From contig NZ_CP042331.1 of the NCBI RefSeq assembly GCF_008253865.1, forward strand, positions 6,103,501 to 6,167,500: a DNA stretch of 64,000 nucleotides. Direction: 5' to 3'. The stretch is from Bosea sp. F3-2 (GTDB lineage Bacteria > Pseudomonadota > Alphaproteobacteria > Rhizobiales > Beijerinckiaceae). A program made the translations under genes and the position numbers. The notes beneath the pieces are model-generated. The model did not search any database, had not been told where the DNA came from, and was given only the letters and a program-made list of their open reading frames with translations. Shown in pieces: positions 8,103 to 17,208 of this stretch (the first letter of the stretch is position 1; each line of letters begins with the position of its first letter).

Positions 8103-8135
8103 AAGGCCTCCGGCGCAGGGCGCCGGAGGCCTTTT
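8103..8135 (-). terminator. Strong hairpin after the HhH gene
   Basis: A perfect 14-bp stem, AAGGCCTCCGGCGC (8103-8116) with its complement (8120-8133), has a 3-nt loop. It lies just past the stop of the minus-strand HhH gene. The TTTT lies on the plus-strand side, so it may act more strongly on rightward transcripts. Confidence 0.6.
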
Positions 8136-8141
8136 CGTCGA

Positions 8142-8531
8142 TCAGAAGGTAACCTTGTCCTTGATGTCGGCCTCGACGTTCGAGGGCAGGGTTCCGCGTT
8201 TCACCAGATCGGCGAAATCCTTGAACTTCGCCTTGCTGCGCTCCTCGATGATCTTCTTGGCACGGGCCTCGCCGATGCCCTTGAGGGTATCGAGCTCGGC
8301 GGCGGTGGCCGTGTTGATGTTGATCTTCTTGGTCTGGGTGGCTGCGGGCTGGGCGGCGGCGGGCGTCGCCGGCTTGGTTGCGGGTGCCGCCTGCGTTGCC
8401 GGGGCTGCGGGCGCGGTGGCAGGTGCGGTCGGCTTTGCGCTGGGGGCTGGCTGCGTCGCAGTCTGGGCGAAAGCCTGGCCGCCCATGGCGGCAAGCGCGA
8501 CGAGGGGGATGAGGAAACGAGACATCGTCAT
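8142..8531 (-). CDS. Secreted ComEA-like helix-hairpin-helix protein
   Basis: 129 residues from ATG 8531; ATG 8525 is the alternative. A signal peptide (SRFLIPLVALAAMGGQAFA) is followed by about 45 residues of Ala/Pro/Thr-rich linker. A C-terminal HhH domain contains ININTATAAELDTLKGIG and EARAKKIIEER. Such ComEA-type domains bind DNA without sequence specificity in the periplasm, in competence systems or in standalone proteins. No com genes are near, so a role in DNA uptake is only a possibility. Confidence 0.8.
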   Translation of the reverse strand: MTMSRFLIPLVALAAMGGQAFAQTATQPAPSAKPTAPATAPAAPATQAAPATKPATPAAAQPAATQTKKININTATAAELDTLKGIGEARAKKIIEERSKAKFKDFADLVKRGTLPSNVEADIKDKVTF

Positions 8532-8744
8532 GGCAGGGACCTCGCTGGGTCGGCCCGGATCATCGCATCCGACGGGGGCCGGGTCCCGCCGCCGGACGAC
8601 GCTGGCGGCACGGGGCCGTTCAGCGTGTCGCGCCGGGCTCGCCGAGAGGGTGGCGTGCCGCGATGCGACGACGCGAATAGACGCCTTTCGAATTGAACCG
8701 ACGCCGAATGCCGCGTTCACCCGGCAGTCAGGTTCGGAGCAGCT

Positions 8745-9269
8745 TCAGCGCGCGAAAAACTCGCTCACGCGGCCGACGCCATAAAGCAGCCCGAAGCCCC
8801 AGGCGAAGGAGGCGGCCCAGTTCGCGAGCTGGAACGCCCAGAACGGCATGGCGACGATGCCGGCAACGATCGCGATCACCGCCCGCAGCGGTCCGAAGAA
8901 GTGACCGATCAGGATGCTGGCGATACCCCACTTCTCGAAGAAGGCGTGACCGCGGTCCAGCAACTCAGGGTTCTTGGTGAAGGGCCAGTAGTCGTGGACG
9001 CGCGGGCCGAGGATGAGCCCCGCCCAGTAGGACACCCAGAAGCCGGCACCGGCGCCGAGCGAAGCCGCCAGCGCCAGCGGCACGAGGTTGAGGCCCGAGG
9101 CTCCTGCGACGGCGCCGAAGGTGGTGAAGAACACCGTGGCCGGTACGAGCCAGGACAGAATCGCGACGCATTCGGCGAAGGCGACCGCGAAGACGATCGG
9201 TATCGCCCATTGCTGATTGGCCTGCATGAATTCGACGAGCGCCTTCATGGCTTGTTCGATGTCGGCCAT
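8745..9269 (-). CDS. DedA family membrane protein
   Basis: 174 residues from ATG 9269. It has several transmembrane segments and the DedA (SNARE-associated / VTT) signature GHFFGPLRAVIAIVAGI. DedA proteins are inner-membrane, probably proton-coupled lipid or solute transporters needed for envelope homeostasis. It is somewhat short for the family. It is divergent from the ABC transporter genes, and about 190 bp between them hold the promoters. Confidence 0.82.
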   Translation of the reverse strand: MADIEQAMKALVEFMQANQQWAIPIVFAVAFAECVAILSWLVPATVFFTTFGAVAGASGLNLVPLALAASLGAGAGFWVSYWAGLILGPRVHDYWPFTKNPELLDRGHAFFEKWGIASILIGHFFGPLRAVIAIVAGIVAMPFWAFQLANWAASFAWGFGLLYGVGRVSEFFAR

Positions 9270-9456
9270 GGCGTTCGGCTCGGCTCTTGCGGGGTCGGGT
9301 CGGCCCAGGCATATGGCCGCGTCGGCGGAGCGATGCAAGCGACGGGCAGCCGCAGGCAGTGGCGGCGTTGCCTTCCCGGAACGATCGCCTATTAATTTCG
9401 GCAACGCAGAAAAGCTGACGGCGCGGCGCAAGGCGGCCGACGAGGAAACGGATTTC

Positions 9457-10335
9457 ATGGAGTTGCAGGATCGCCCGCGTGCTCATGCGGGGGGAGCGCC
9501 GGTTTCGTCGGGGGATCCGGCGGTCGCGCTCGGCGGAGTCGACATCACCTTCCATCTCGCCGATGGCGGGCGCTATCAGGCGGTCAGGGGCATCAACCTC
9601 AAGGTCCATCCCGGCGAGTTCGTCTCGATCGTCGGACCGACCGGCTGCGGCAAGTCCACGCTGCTCAATGCGGCGGCGGGGCTGCTGTCGCCGTCTGCCG
9701 GTTCGGTCGGCATCTTCGGCAAGCCGCTCGTAGGGCTCAACCGGCGTGCCGGCTATCTCTTCCAGCAGGATGCGCTGATGCCGTGGAAGACGGCGCTGGA
9801 CAACGTCAAGGTCGCGCTGGAGCCGATGGGCGTGCCGGAGCGGGAGGCGGATCAGCGTGCCCGCGAATGGCTGGCGCGAGTGGGCCTGCGCGCCTTCGTC
9901 GACCGCTATCCGCACATGCTGTCGGGCGGCCAGCGCAAGCGCGTCAGCCTCGCGCAGATGCTGATCCGCAACCCCGAGATCATCCTGATGGACGAGCCCT
10001 TCGGGCCGCTCGACGCGCAGACCCGGCAGATCATGGGCAATCTGCTGCTCGATCTCTGGTCGCGCGACCGCAAGGCACTGATGTTCGTCACCCACGATCT
10101 CGAGGAGGCGATCGCGTTGTCCGACCGCGTCGTGGTGATGTCGGCCGGGCCGGCGGCAGGCATCGTCGCCGACTACAAGGTCGATCTGCCGCGCCCGCGC
10201 GACATTGCCGATATCCGGCTGGAGAAGGCCTTCCACGAGATCCATCGCGATATCTGGACCTCGCTACGGGTCGAGGTGCAGAAGGCCTATGCCATGGGCG
10301 AGGGGCGCGAGCTGGTCGGAGGAGACGCATCATGA
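9457..10335 (+). CDS. ABC transporter ATP-binding protein, NitT/TauT type
   Basis: 292 residues from ATG 9457, chosen because the upstream open frame has no family similarity and runs into the divergent dedA. Walker A is GPTGCGKST, the signature LSGGQRKRVSLAQ, Walker B IILMDEPFGPLD, and the H-loop FVTHDLEEA. It groups with SsuB/TauB/NrtD-like ATPases that power uptake of sulfonates, nitrate, pyrimidine precursors and similar solutes. Its stop overlaps the permease start (ATGA). Confidence 0.92.
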   Translation: MELQDRPRAHAGGAPVSSGDPAVALGGVDITFHLADGGRYQAVRGINLKVHPGEFVSIVGPTGCGKSTLLNAAAGLLSPSAGSVGIFGKPLVGLNRRAGYLFQQDALMPWKTALDNVKVALEPMGVPEREADQRAREWLARVGLRAFVDRYPHMLSGGQRKRVSLAQMLIRNPEIILMDEPFGPLDAQTRQIMGNLLLDLWSRDRKALMFVTHDLEEAIALSDRVVVMSAGPAAGIVADYKVDLPRPRDIADIRLEKAFHEIHRDIWTSLRVEVQKAYAMGEGRELVGGDAS

Positions 10336-11123
10336 GGCGGCTGAAGCTCATTTCGCTCCAGGTCCTAGTGATGATCGTGTTTCTGCTGATCTGGCATGTC
10401 GCGACGACCACGAGCCTGTTCGGCGACGTCAAGACGATCCAGTTCTTCTTCTCGACACCAGCCGCGGTGCTGACGCGCACCTTCAAGCAGCTCACCAGCG
10501 CCGACATCTACTGGCATCTCGGCATCACGCTGACCGAGACGGTGCTGGCCTTCGTCATCGGCTCGCTCGCCGGCATCCTGTTCGGCTTCGCCTTCGCGCG
10601 GCGCGAGCTGCTCTCGGCGGTGTTCGACCCCTATATCAAGGCGGCGAACGCCTTGCCGCGCGTGGTGCTGGCGCCGATCTTCGCGCTCTGGTTCGGGCTG
10701 GGCATCTGGTCGAAGGTGGCGCTCGGCTTCACGCTCGTCTTCTTCATCGTGTTCTTCAACGTCTACCAGGGCGTGCGCGAGGTCTCGCCGACGATCCTTG
10801 CCAATGCCCGCATGCTCGGCATGAACGAGCGCCAGCTTTTCAAGCACGTCTACTGGCCCTCGGCACTGACCTGGATGTTCTCCTCGCTGCACACCTCGGT
10901 CGGCTTCGCGCTGGTCGGCGCAGTGGTCGGCGAATATCTCGGCTCCTCGGCGGGCCTAGGCTACAAGATCCACGAGGCCGAGAGCGTCTTCGACGTCACC
11001 GGCGTGTTCTCGGGCATGCTGATCCTGGCGATCTTCGTCATCGCCATCGATACGGTGGTGACGCTGGTCGAGAAGCGGCTGCTGGTCTGGCGGCCGGTCC
11101 AGAGCGCGACGACCGCGACCTAG
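10332..11123 (+). CDS. ABC transporter permease, NitT/TauT type
   Basis: 263 residues with about six transmembrane helices. The EAA loop (ANARMLGMNERQLFKHVYWP) contacts the ATPase. The start at 10332 overlaps the ATPase stop. The matching binding protein is at 12143, separated by one gene on the opposite strand. The substrate is not deducible from the sequence. Confidence 0.92.
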   Translation: MRRLKLISLQVLVMIVFLLIWHVATTTSLFGDVKTIQFFFSTPAAVLTRTFKQLTSADIYWHLGITLTETVLAFVIGSLAGILFGFAFARRELLSAVFDPYIKAANALPRVVLAPIFALWFGLGIWSKVALGFTLVFFIVFFNVYQGVREVSPTILANARMLGMNERQLFKHVYWPSALTWMFSSLHTSVGFALVGAVVGEYLGSSAGLGYKIHEAESVFDVTGVFSGMLILAIFVIAIDTVVTLVEKRLLVWRPVQSATTAT

Positions 11124-11869
11124 CGGCGCATTTCCGTCAGCGCCCTCTGCAGGGGAGCGGACGAGACCTGGATCGGCCCTTCGAAGGGCACGTCCATGTC
11201 GACGATCAGATAGATCGCTCCGCCGATAAGGGCTGCCGCCGCGACAAAGCCGGTCACGACTACGGCGTTCCGCGGTGCCCGGAACCCGAAGATCGCGAAG
11301 ATCAGGACCAGCCAGGCGACGACCATCAGCATCAGCGGTCGTGGCAGCGAACCCTCGGCCTGCTCCACCAGGCTCCAGCGCAGCTCGAGCACCTTGCGAT
11401 ATTGTTCGCGCATGTCGTTCCAGATTGAGAGCTGAGGGTCGCGGTTCGGTTCGAGGGTGCGCAGGCGGGTTCCGACATCCTCCAGCAATTGTTCGGACGT
11501 CTTGTCCGACAGCCCGCCTTCGGCGGTCCAGTGGCCATTCGCGGCGCGCTCGGTATAGGCGAGAAGCCTCTGGCGGGTTTCGCCGGCCTCCGGGCCATAG
11601 AGGAACAGCATCCGGTCGAGCAGGATCAACTCGGTGGCGTAGCTGTGAACATCCTGGTTGACCGCATCGAACCTGCTCTTCGCCGAGGTGATCATCAGGC
11701 CGAGCACCAGAGACGTCATCACGACGAAGATGTTGGCGATGAGATGCAGAACCTTCTGCGTGTCGTCCAGCCGCTGATGCTCCGGAAGACGCTGGTAGCA
11801 AAACAATGCGCCGAGCGAAGCCGCGGTCAGGCAGATGAACACGAAAATGGCGATGCGCACCTCGTTCAT
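11120..11869 (-). CDS. DUF4239 / bestrophin-like membrane protein
   Basis: 249 residues. Hydrophobic helices lie near residues 5-24, 41-59, 180-197 and 203-223. A long soluble helical stretch in between contains FDAVNQDVHSYATELILLDRML. This layout is that of DUF4239 proteins, annotated as bestrophin-like; transport function is unproven. Its 3' end overlaps the permease 3' end by 4 bp, and it sits inside the ABC cassette on the opposite strand. Confidence 0.75.
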   Translation of the reverse strand: MNEVRIAIFVFICLTAASLGALFCYQRLPEHQRLDDTQKVLHLIANIFVVMTSLVLGLMITSAKSRFDAVNQDVHSYATELILLDRMLFLYGPEAGETRQRLLAYTERAANGHWTAEGGLSDKTSEQLLEDVGTRLRTLEPNRDPQLSIWNDMREQYRKVLELRWSLVEQAEGSLPRPLMLMVVAWLVLIFAIFGFRAPRNAVVVTGFVAAAALIGGAIYLIVDMDVPFEGPIQVSSAPLQRALTEMRR

Positions 11870-11985
11870 GGCCAGCCCTCGTCTTGCTGTTGCAGCAGGT
11901 AGGCATGCGTGAACAGGCCAGACGGCACCGCCTAGATCGCCGCGCGTCCTATGGGACGCGATAACGGTGATCTACACCTTTGTTA

Positions 11986-12036
11986 TCGCACCGGATTCTT
12001 CCGAAAAGTGGATTCCACTTTTCGGTCCGGTGCTAT
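11986..12036. repeat. Intergenic palindrome GCACCGG...CCGGTGC
   Basis: The outer arms GCACCGG (11988-11994) / CCGGTGC (12027-12033) enclose CCGAAAAGTGG / CCACTTTTCGG. It is an intergenic palindrome of the same kind as the one at 8044. Confidence 0.6.
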
Positions 12037-12142
12037 AGTCGGCTGGCTCGGGATTCTTGCTCCCGCTGTTCAATCTAGCCTATGTTCGGCGCAAATGCGC
12101 GCCCGCCAGAAGCGCCAGCAGGATCCAAACCGGAGGAAATCC

Positions 12143-13171
12143 ATGCTCTTGTCCCGCCGCAGCGCGCTGGCCGCGCTCGCCCTTTCGACCGCGCTCGGCG
12201 CGGCCTCCCACGCGCTCGCCCAGAATGCCGAGAAGCCGAAGCTGACGCTCGGCGTCGGCGGCAAGCAACTGCTCTACTACCTGCCGCTCACCGTCGCGGA
12301 GAAGAAGGGGTACTTCAAGGAGCAGGGCATCGACGTCGAGATCAACGATTTCGGCGGCGGCGCCAAGTCGCTGCAGGCGCTCGTCGGCGGCTCGGTCGAT
12401 GTCGTGACCGGTGCCTATGAGCACACCATCCGCATGCAGGCCAAGGGCCAGGACATCCGCGCGGTGATCGAGCTCGGTCGTTTCCCGGCGATCACCATCG
12501 CCGTGCGCAAGGACCTCGCCGACAAGGTGAAGTCCGCGGCCGACTTCAAGGGCCTCAAGATCGGCGTGACGGCGCCGGGCTCCTCGACGGCGCTGACGGC
12601 ACAATACGCCATGGTCAAGGCCGGGCTGAAGGCGACGGACGCGCCGATCATCGGCGTCGGCGCCGGCGCGAGCGCGGTCGCGGCGATCAAGCAGAAGCAG
12701 GTCGACGTGATCTCGCATCTCGATCCGGTGACCTCGAAGCTCGAGGCCGATGGCGACATCGTCTCGCTGATCGACACCCGCACCGAGGCCGGCACCAAGG
12801 CGCTGTTCGGCGGCGCGAACCCGGCGGCGGTGCTCTATCTCAAGAACGATTTCGCCGAGAAGAATCCGGTCACGACGCAGAAGCTGGTCAACGCCTTCAT
12901 GAAGTCGCTGAAATGGCTGGAAACCGCGAAGCCGGAAGAGGTCGCCGACCTCGTGCCGGAAGAGTTCCTGCTCGGCGACAAGCCGCTTTACATCCGCGCG
13001 GTGAAGAACTCGCAGGAGAGCTATTCGCGCACCGGCATCTCGACGCCCGACGGCATGAAGAGCATGTACGACTCGCTCAAGCTACTCGATCCGGAGCTGA
13101 CCAACTCCAATGTCGACCTGTCGAAGACCTTCATCGACAGCTTCGCCAAGAAGGCGGCCTCCGGCTCCTGA
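12143..13171 (+). CDS. ABC transporter substrate-binding protein, NitT/TauT type
   Basis: 342 residues from ATG 12143, which has GGAGGAAAT upstream. The signal peptide begins MLLSRRSALAALALS and ends near HALAQ; the twin arginine hints at Tat export. The mature protein has the family pattern LPLTVAEKKGYFKEQGIDVE and GGSVDVVTGAYEH. It is the periplasmic receptor for the transporter at 9457-11123. The ligand is unknown; a taurine-, nitrate- or thiamine-precursor-like solute is plausible. Confidence 0.9.
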   Translation: MLLSRRSALAALALSTALGAASHALAQNAEKPKLTLGVGGKQLLYYLPLTVAEKKGYFKEQGIDVEINDFGGGAKSLQALVGGSVDVVTGAYEHTIRMQAKGQDIRAVIELGRFPAITIAVRKDLADKVKSAADFKGLKIGVTAPGSSTALTAQYAMVKAGLKATDAPIIGVGAGASAVAAIKQKQVDVISHLDPVTSKLEADGDIVSLIDTRTEAGTKALFGGANPAAVLYLKNDFAEKNPVTTQKLVNAFMKSLKWLETAKPEEVADLVPEEFLLGDKPLYIRAVKNSQESYSRTGISTPDGMKSMYDSLKLLDPELTNSNVDLSKTFIDSFAKKAASGS

Positions 13172-13186
13172 CGCCATGCGTTTGGC

Positions 13187-13237
13187 TTAGAGCCGGATAC
13201 GATCAGGTTGAATCAATCTGATCGGATGCGGCTCTAA
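13187..13237. repeat. TTAGAGCCGG palindromic repeat
   Basis: The arms TTAGAGCCG / CGGCTCTAA enclose CGATCAGGTTGA and TCAATCTGATCG. Related cores occur twice at 15015-15130. Confidence 0.7.
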
Positions 13238-13369
13238 ACCTGAGTGAGAGAACGCGTCCTCCGATTTGGCCGCGGTGCAGTCAGATCGGCGCGTGCTCTG
13301 GGGCTGTCATTTGACGTCGCGCGCGATCTGCATCCGGTGCAGGCTGTGCGGATTCGCGCTGGGGGGCAT

Positions 13370-14449
13370 ATGAGCGGCGAGACGGCATTTCTGGATGGCG
13401 GTGGCGATATGGCCGCTGCCATCCGCGCCTATGATTGGGGGACGACCCCGCTCGGGCCGATCGGCGACTGGCCAACGGCGCTGAAGACGGCTGTCAGCAT
13501 GATGGTCAATTCGCACTTCCCGAAATGCATCGCCTGGGGCGCGGATCTGATCACGATCCATAACGATGCCTTCCGTCCGATCCTGGGCGACAAGCCGCCA
13601 GCGCTCGGGCGCTCATTTCGCGAGGTCTGGTCTGAAGTCTGGGATGAGATCAGCCCGATCGTCGCCAAGGCGCTGGTTGGCGAAGCGACCTTCGTCGAAG
13701 ACTTTCCACTGACCATCAACCGCTACGGCCATCCCGAGGAGGTCTGGTTCACCTTCTGCTACAGCCCGATCCGCGACGAGGCCGGCCGGATTCTTGGCAT
13801 CATCGACACGGTGATGGAGACGACCGGCAAGATGCTGGCCGAGCGCAACAGCCGCCTGCTCAACGCCGAGCTGGCCCACCGCATGAAGAACACGCTGGCG
13901 ATGATCGCGGCGATCGCCAGCCAGACCTTCCGCTCGGCGGAGACACTTCAGGAGGCACAGTTGATCCTCAGCGAGCGCATCGCCACGCTCGGCGAGGCGC
14001 ATTCGATCCTGACGCAGTCGAGCTGGAGCAGCGCGCCGATCCGCTCCGTGGTCGAGGGCGCGCTGGCGCCACACCGTTCCGGGCTCGGGACGATCCGCAT
14101 CCAGGGCCCGCCGCTGCAGTTGCCGGCCGACCTGGCGATGACGCTGGCGCTCGCCATCAACGAGCTGGCGACCAATGCGATGAAGTACGGCGCGCTCTCG
14201 GTCGAGGCCGGAGAGGTCGTGATCGGCTGGTCGACAGGCCGGCCGCACAGCGAGGACGCCTTCCGATTCGAATGGGCGGAGAAGGGCGGGCCTCCGGTCG
14301 TCAAGCCGAAGCGTCAGGGCTTCGGCACCCGGCTGGTCGAGCGCGTGATGGCGCAGAAGTTCCATGGCGAAGTCGAGCTCGACTATCGGCCGGAAGGGCT
14401 GCGCTACGTGCTGGCCACGACGATGATTCACGTCGCGCCGCGCGAGTGA
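13370..14449 (+). CDS. HWE-family sensor histidine kinase with PAS domain
   Basis: 359 residues from ATG 13370 (GGGGGGCAT upstream). A PAS-like sensor covers about residues 20-155 (WPTALKTAVSMM, FTFCYSPIRDEAGRILG). The phospho-acceptor His170 is in AHRMKNTLAMI. The HWE ATPase domain has NELATNAMKYGAL and the family WAE motif (FEWAEKGGPP), with GFGTRLVERVM at the end. No receiver or membrane helix is present, so it is soluble. HWE kinases often act in light or general stress signalling in alphaproteobacteria; no partner regulator is adjacent. Confidence 0.9.
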   Translation: MSGETAFLDGGGDMAAAIRAYDWGTTPLGPIGDWPTALKTAVSMMVNSHFPKCIAWGADLITIHNDAFRPILGDKPPALGRSFREVWSEVWDEISPIVAKALVGEATFVEDFPLTINRYGHPEEVWFTFCYSPIRDEAGRILGIIDTVMETTGKMLAERNSRLLNAELAHRMKNTLAMIAAIASQTFRSAETLQEAQLILSERIATLGEAHSILTQSSWSSAPIRSVVEGALAPHRSGLGTIRIQGPPLQLPADLAMTLALAINELATNAMKYGALSVEAGEVVIGWSTGRPHSEDAFRFEWAEKGGPPVVKPKRQGFGTRLVERVMAQKFHGEVELDYRPEGLRYVLATTMIHVAPRE

Positions 14450-14503
14450 CCGTCCGGGGTGGGCGGTGTGTCGGTTCTCTGCCTTGCCATGACAAGAATC
14501 TGC

Positions 14504-14526
14504 GCCTCGCCGTTGCGGGGCTTTTT
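14504..14526 (+). terminator. Rho-independent terminator of the HWE kinase gene
   Basis: GCCTCGC (14504-14510), loop CGTT, GCGGGGC (14515-14521), then TTTTT. One G-T pair is in the stem. Confidence 0.75.
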
Positions 14527-14608
14527 CCTTTGGCACGCGGTTCAAGTGCACGCTGGACTTGCAGCCATGTCGGCGCGAAAGTGAGGTGCTGACGTAAGGA
14601 GAGGCGAC

Positions 14609-15016
14609 ATGACAGAACGCGCCGCCGTCGAAGCCTTGATCCGCGATGCCTATGCTGCCCGCCATCGGGGTGATCTCGATGCCCTGATGGAATACCTCCA
14701 TCCCGATTGCAGCTATCGGCTCGCCGGCGGACCGCAGGCGGCCGAGGTCTTTGCTGAGCCGGACGGGCATTCCGCCGTGCGCGAGCAGATGGCCGGGCTG
14801 ATCGCGACCTATGCCTTCAGCAACATCGAAGAGTTGGCGCTGACGGTCGATGGTGACAGGGCGACGTTCCACTGGCGTGCCGATGTCGAGTGCAAGCCGA
14901 CCGGCCGCACCGGCTCCTTCGAGGTCCTGGACATCTTCACCATCGCCGACGGCAAGGTGAAGAGCCTGACCCAGTTCACCGACACGGCCGGCGTGGCGCG
15001 GCTGTCGATGCCCTAG
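14609..15016 (+). CDS. SnoaL-like / NTF2-fold protein
   Basis: 135 residues; AAGGAGAGG lies 6 nt before ATG 14609. The start AAVEALIRDAYAARHRGDLD and the end VKSLTQFTDTAGVARL match small ketosteroid isomerase-like proteins of the NTF2 fold. These are cone-shaped single-domain proteins, some enzymes and some ligand carriers. The substrate is unknown. Confidence 0.78.
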   Translation: MTERAAVEALIRDAYAARHRGDLDALMEYLHPDCSYRLAGGPQAAEVFAEPDGHSAVREQMAGLIATYAFSNIEELALTVDGDRATFHWRADVECKPTGRTGSFEVLDIFTIADGKVKSLTQFTDTAGVARLSMP

Positions 15017-15130
15017 AGCACGCGCCGATCAGATTGCAATGCAATCTGATCGGATAACGCGTTCTCTATCAATATCTGAGAGACGGATTCACCGATCAGG
15101 TTGATTCAACCTGATCGGATCCGGCTCTAG
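15015..15130. repeat. Two adjacent GATCAG-type palindromes
   Basis: The first (15015-15068) has the core CCGATCAGATTGC / GCAATCTGATCGG. The second has the core CCGATCAGGTTGA (15092-15104) / TCAACCTGATCGG, ending GGCTCTAG. Both share the GATCAG...CTGATC theme with 13187. They fill the gap before pdxY. Confidence 0.65.
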
Positions 15131-15229
15131 CCTCCGCTCTGATCGCGGTCATCACCGCTTTCGATTTGCGCCTCGCGTGAGAGCCGTTAGGTTCGCGGGC
15201 TCATCGCGAACGGAGTATCGCTTCGGACC

Positions 15230-16078
15230 ATGAATATTCTCTCGATCCAGTCCCATGTCGCCTATGGCCATGTGGGCAACGCCTCCGCGACCTTTCCGAT
15301 GCAGAGGCTCGGCGTCGATGTCTGGCCGATCCATACGGTGCAGTTCTCGAACCACACCGGCTATGGCAACTGGAAAGGCCGCGTCTTCGACGGCGGCATG
15401 ATCGATGAGGTGATGGAGGGCATTGCCGAGCGCGGTGTGCTCGCCAAATGCGACGGCGTGATCTCCGGCTATATGGGCTCCGCCGATATCGGCCATGCGA
15501 TCCTCTCCGCTGTCGAAAAGGTGCGGGCGGCTAATCCGAAGGCGCTCTATTGCTGCGACCCGGTGATCGGCGATGTCGGCCGCGGCGTCTTCGTGCGGCC
15601 GGGCATCCCGGAATTCATGCGCGAGCAGGCCGTGCCGGCCGCCGACATCGTGACGCCCAACCAGTTCGAGCTGGAGTTGCTGACCGATATCGAGATCAAG
15701 ACCATCGCCGATGCGCATCGCGCCGTGGAGGCGCTGCGCGACGCCGGTCCGAAGGTGGTGATGGTGACCTCGCTCGTGACCGAGGAGACGCCGGCTGACT
15801 CGATCGACCTGGTGGCGGCTGACGCCAAGGGCAGCTGGCGGGTGCGCACCCCCAAGCTCGACGTCAGCGTCAACGGCGCGGGCGACGCGATCGCGGCGCT
15901 GTTCTTCACCCATTACCTGCGCGAGGAATCGGCGGTGGCGGCGTTGTCGAAGGCCTCGTCCTCGATCTATGGGCTGCTGAAGCGCACCAAGGAGGCGGGC
16001 TCGCGCGAGATCCTGACCGTGGCGGCGCAGGACGAGTTCGTCACGCCGTCGCAGGTCTTCGAGCCGCAAGCGATCTGA
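15230..16078 (+). CDS. pdxY: Pyridoxal kinase
   Basis: 282 residues. It phosphorylates pyridoxal in the vitamin B6 salvage pathway. Family marks are ILSIQSHVAYGHVGN, the TVQFSNHTGYGNWKG lid region, CDPVIGD, and VNGAGDAIAALF with the catalytic Asp of the ribokinase fold. It heads a run of same-strand genes (nuclease-fold protein, PhzF, NUDIX, M3 peptidase) with very short spacers. Confidence 0.93.
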   Translation: MNILSIQSHVAYGHVGNASATFPMQRLGVDVWPIHTVQFSNHTGYGNWKGRVFDGGMIDEVMEGIAERGVLAKCDGVISGYMGSADIGHAILSAVEKVRAANPKALYCCDPVIGDVGRGVFVRPGIPEFMREQAVPAADIVTPNQFELELLTDIEIKTIADAHRAVEALRDAGPKVVMVTSLVTEETPADSIDLVAADAKGSWRVRTPKLDVSVNGAGDAIAALFFTHYLREESAVAALSKASSSIYGLLKRTKEAGSREILTVAAQDEFVTPSQVFEPQAI

Positions 16079-16082
16079 GTGC

Positions 16083-17204
16083 ATGGCGATGAGGCTGCGT
16101 GTCGGCACCTTCAATGTCGAGAACCTGCTGACGCGTCACCGCTTCGAGCCGGGCGGGCGCACCGAGACGGCGGCTGCGATGTCGCTGTTCCACTTCCCGC
16201 GCTCCGACGAGCGCGACGCGGTGGAGCGCTCTCTCGCCGTGGCGCTGGAGGATGACAAGCGCCAGATGACGGCGCTCGCCATCGCTGAGGCGCAGGCCGA
16301 TCTCTGGATGCTGCAGGAGGTCGACTCGCTTGCGAGCCTGCAGGCCTTCTTCGCGAACTACGTCCATCGCATCGCCGACCACCGCTACGGCCATTTCACG
16401 CTGATCGACGGCAATGACCGCCGCAACATCGATATCGGCTTTGCGGCGCGACGCGATCTGTTCGGCTCGGGGCAGGTCACGGTGCGCTCGCACAAGGACC
16501 TGACCTTCGACGAGGCCGGTGTGCATGATCGCGAGCTCGCCATGCTCGGCATCGGGCCGCACGGCAAGGTCTTCGCACGCGACTGCCTGGAGGTGGAACT
16601 CACCTTCGACGGGCGGCGGCTCAGCCTGTTCGGCTGCCATTTCAAATCGATGAACAATGGCCGCGAGGATGGCCGGGAACTGACGCTGCCGGTGCGCCGC
16701 GCCGAGGCACGGGCGGTGAAATGGCTGATCCAGCAACGTTTCGGCGGCGGCTGGCGCGAGACGAACTGGATCGTGCTCGGCGATCTCAACGGCTATCGCT
16801 ACGGCCTCGGGCCGCGGGCCGAGCCGGTCGACGAGGGGGCGAGCGGCATCGAGCCGCTGCTCGACGATTTCGCCGTCGATCCGATGAAGACGCTGCCCGC
16901 GCATGAGCGCTGGACGCATTTCCGGCGCTACTGGTCGGACAGCCAGGAGAAGCTGATCGATAGCCATATGCCGCTCGACTACATCCTGCTTTCGCCGGCG
17001 CTGGCGGCGGTCAATCCAAAGCCCGCCATGCAGATGATCCGGCGCGGCCTGCCCTACCGCGTGCCGCTCGATCCGCGCGAGCCGGACCGCTCGATGGCGC
17101 GGCTGGCGACTTGCGCCGACCGCTATCCGCGCGTCGGCTGGGACCGGCCCAAGGCTTCCGACCATTGCCCGCTCACCATCGATCTCGAAATTCCGGCAGG
17201 GTGA
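16083..17204 (+). CDS. Endonuclease/exonuclease/phosphatase family protein
   Basis: 373 residues. The EEP fold is shown in order by GTFNVENLL, LQEVDSLASLQ (metal-binding Glu), LFGCHFKSM, VLGDLNGYRYG and KASDHCPLTIDL (catalytic Asp-His). There is no signal peptide. Members act on DNA, phosphoinositides or other phosphodiesters, so the substrate stays open. It starts 4 bp after pdxY. Confidence 0.85.
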   Translation: MAMRLRVGTFNVENLLTRHRFEPGGRTETAAAMSLFHFPRSDERDAVERSLAVALEDDKRQMTALAIAEAQADLWMLQEVDSLASLQAFFANYVHRIADHRYGHFTLIDGNDRRNIDIGFAARRDLFGSGQVTVRSHKDLTFDEAGVHDRELAMLGIGPHGKVFARDCLEVELTFDGRRLSLFGCHFKSMNNGREDGRELTLPVRRAEARAVKWLIQQRFGGGWRETNWIVLGDLNGYRYGLGPRAEPVDEGASGIEPLLDDFAVDPMKTLPAHERWTHFRRYWSDSQEKLIDSHMPLDYILLSPALAAVNPKPAMQMIRRGLPYRVPLDPREPDRSMARLATCADRYPRVGWDRPKASDHCPLTIDLEIPAG

Positions 17205-17208
17205 TCTC

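Noticed and set aside
11120..11869. DUF4239 gene as part of the ABC transporter
   Set aside because: It is on the opposite strand, has no permease signature, and overlaps only at the 3' ends.
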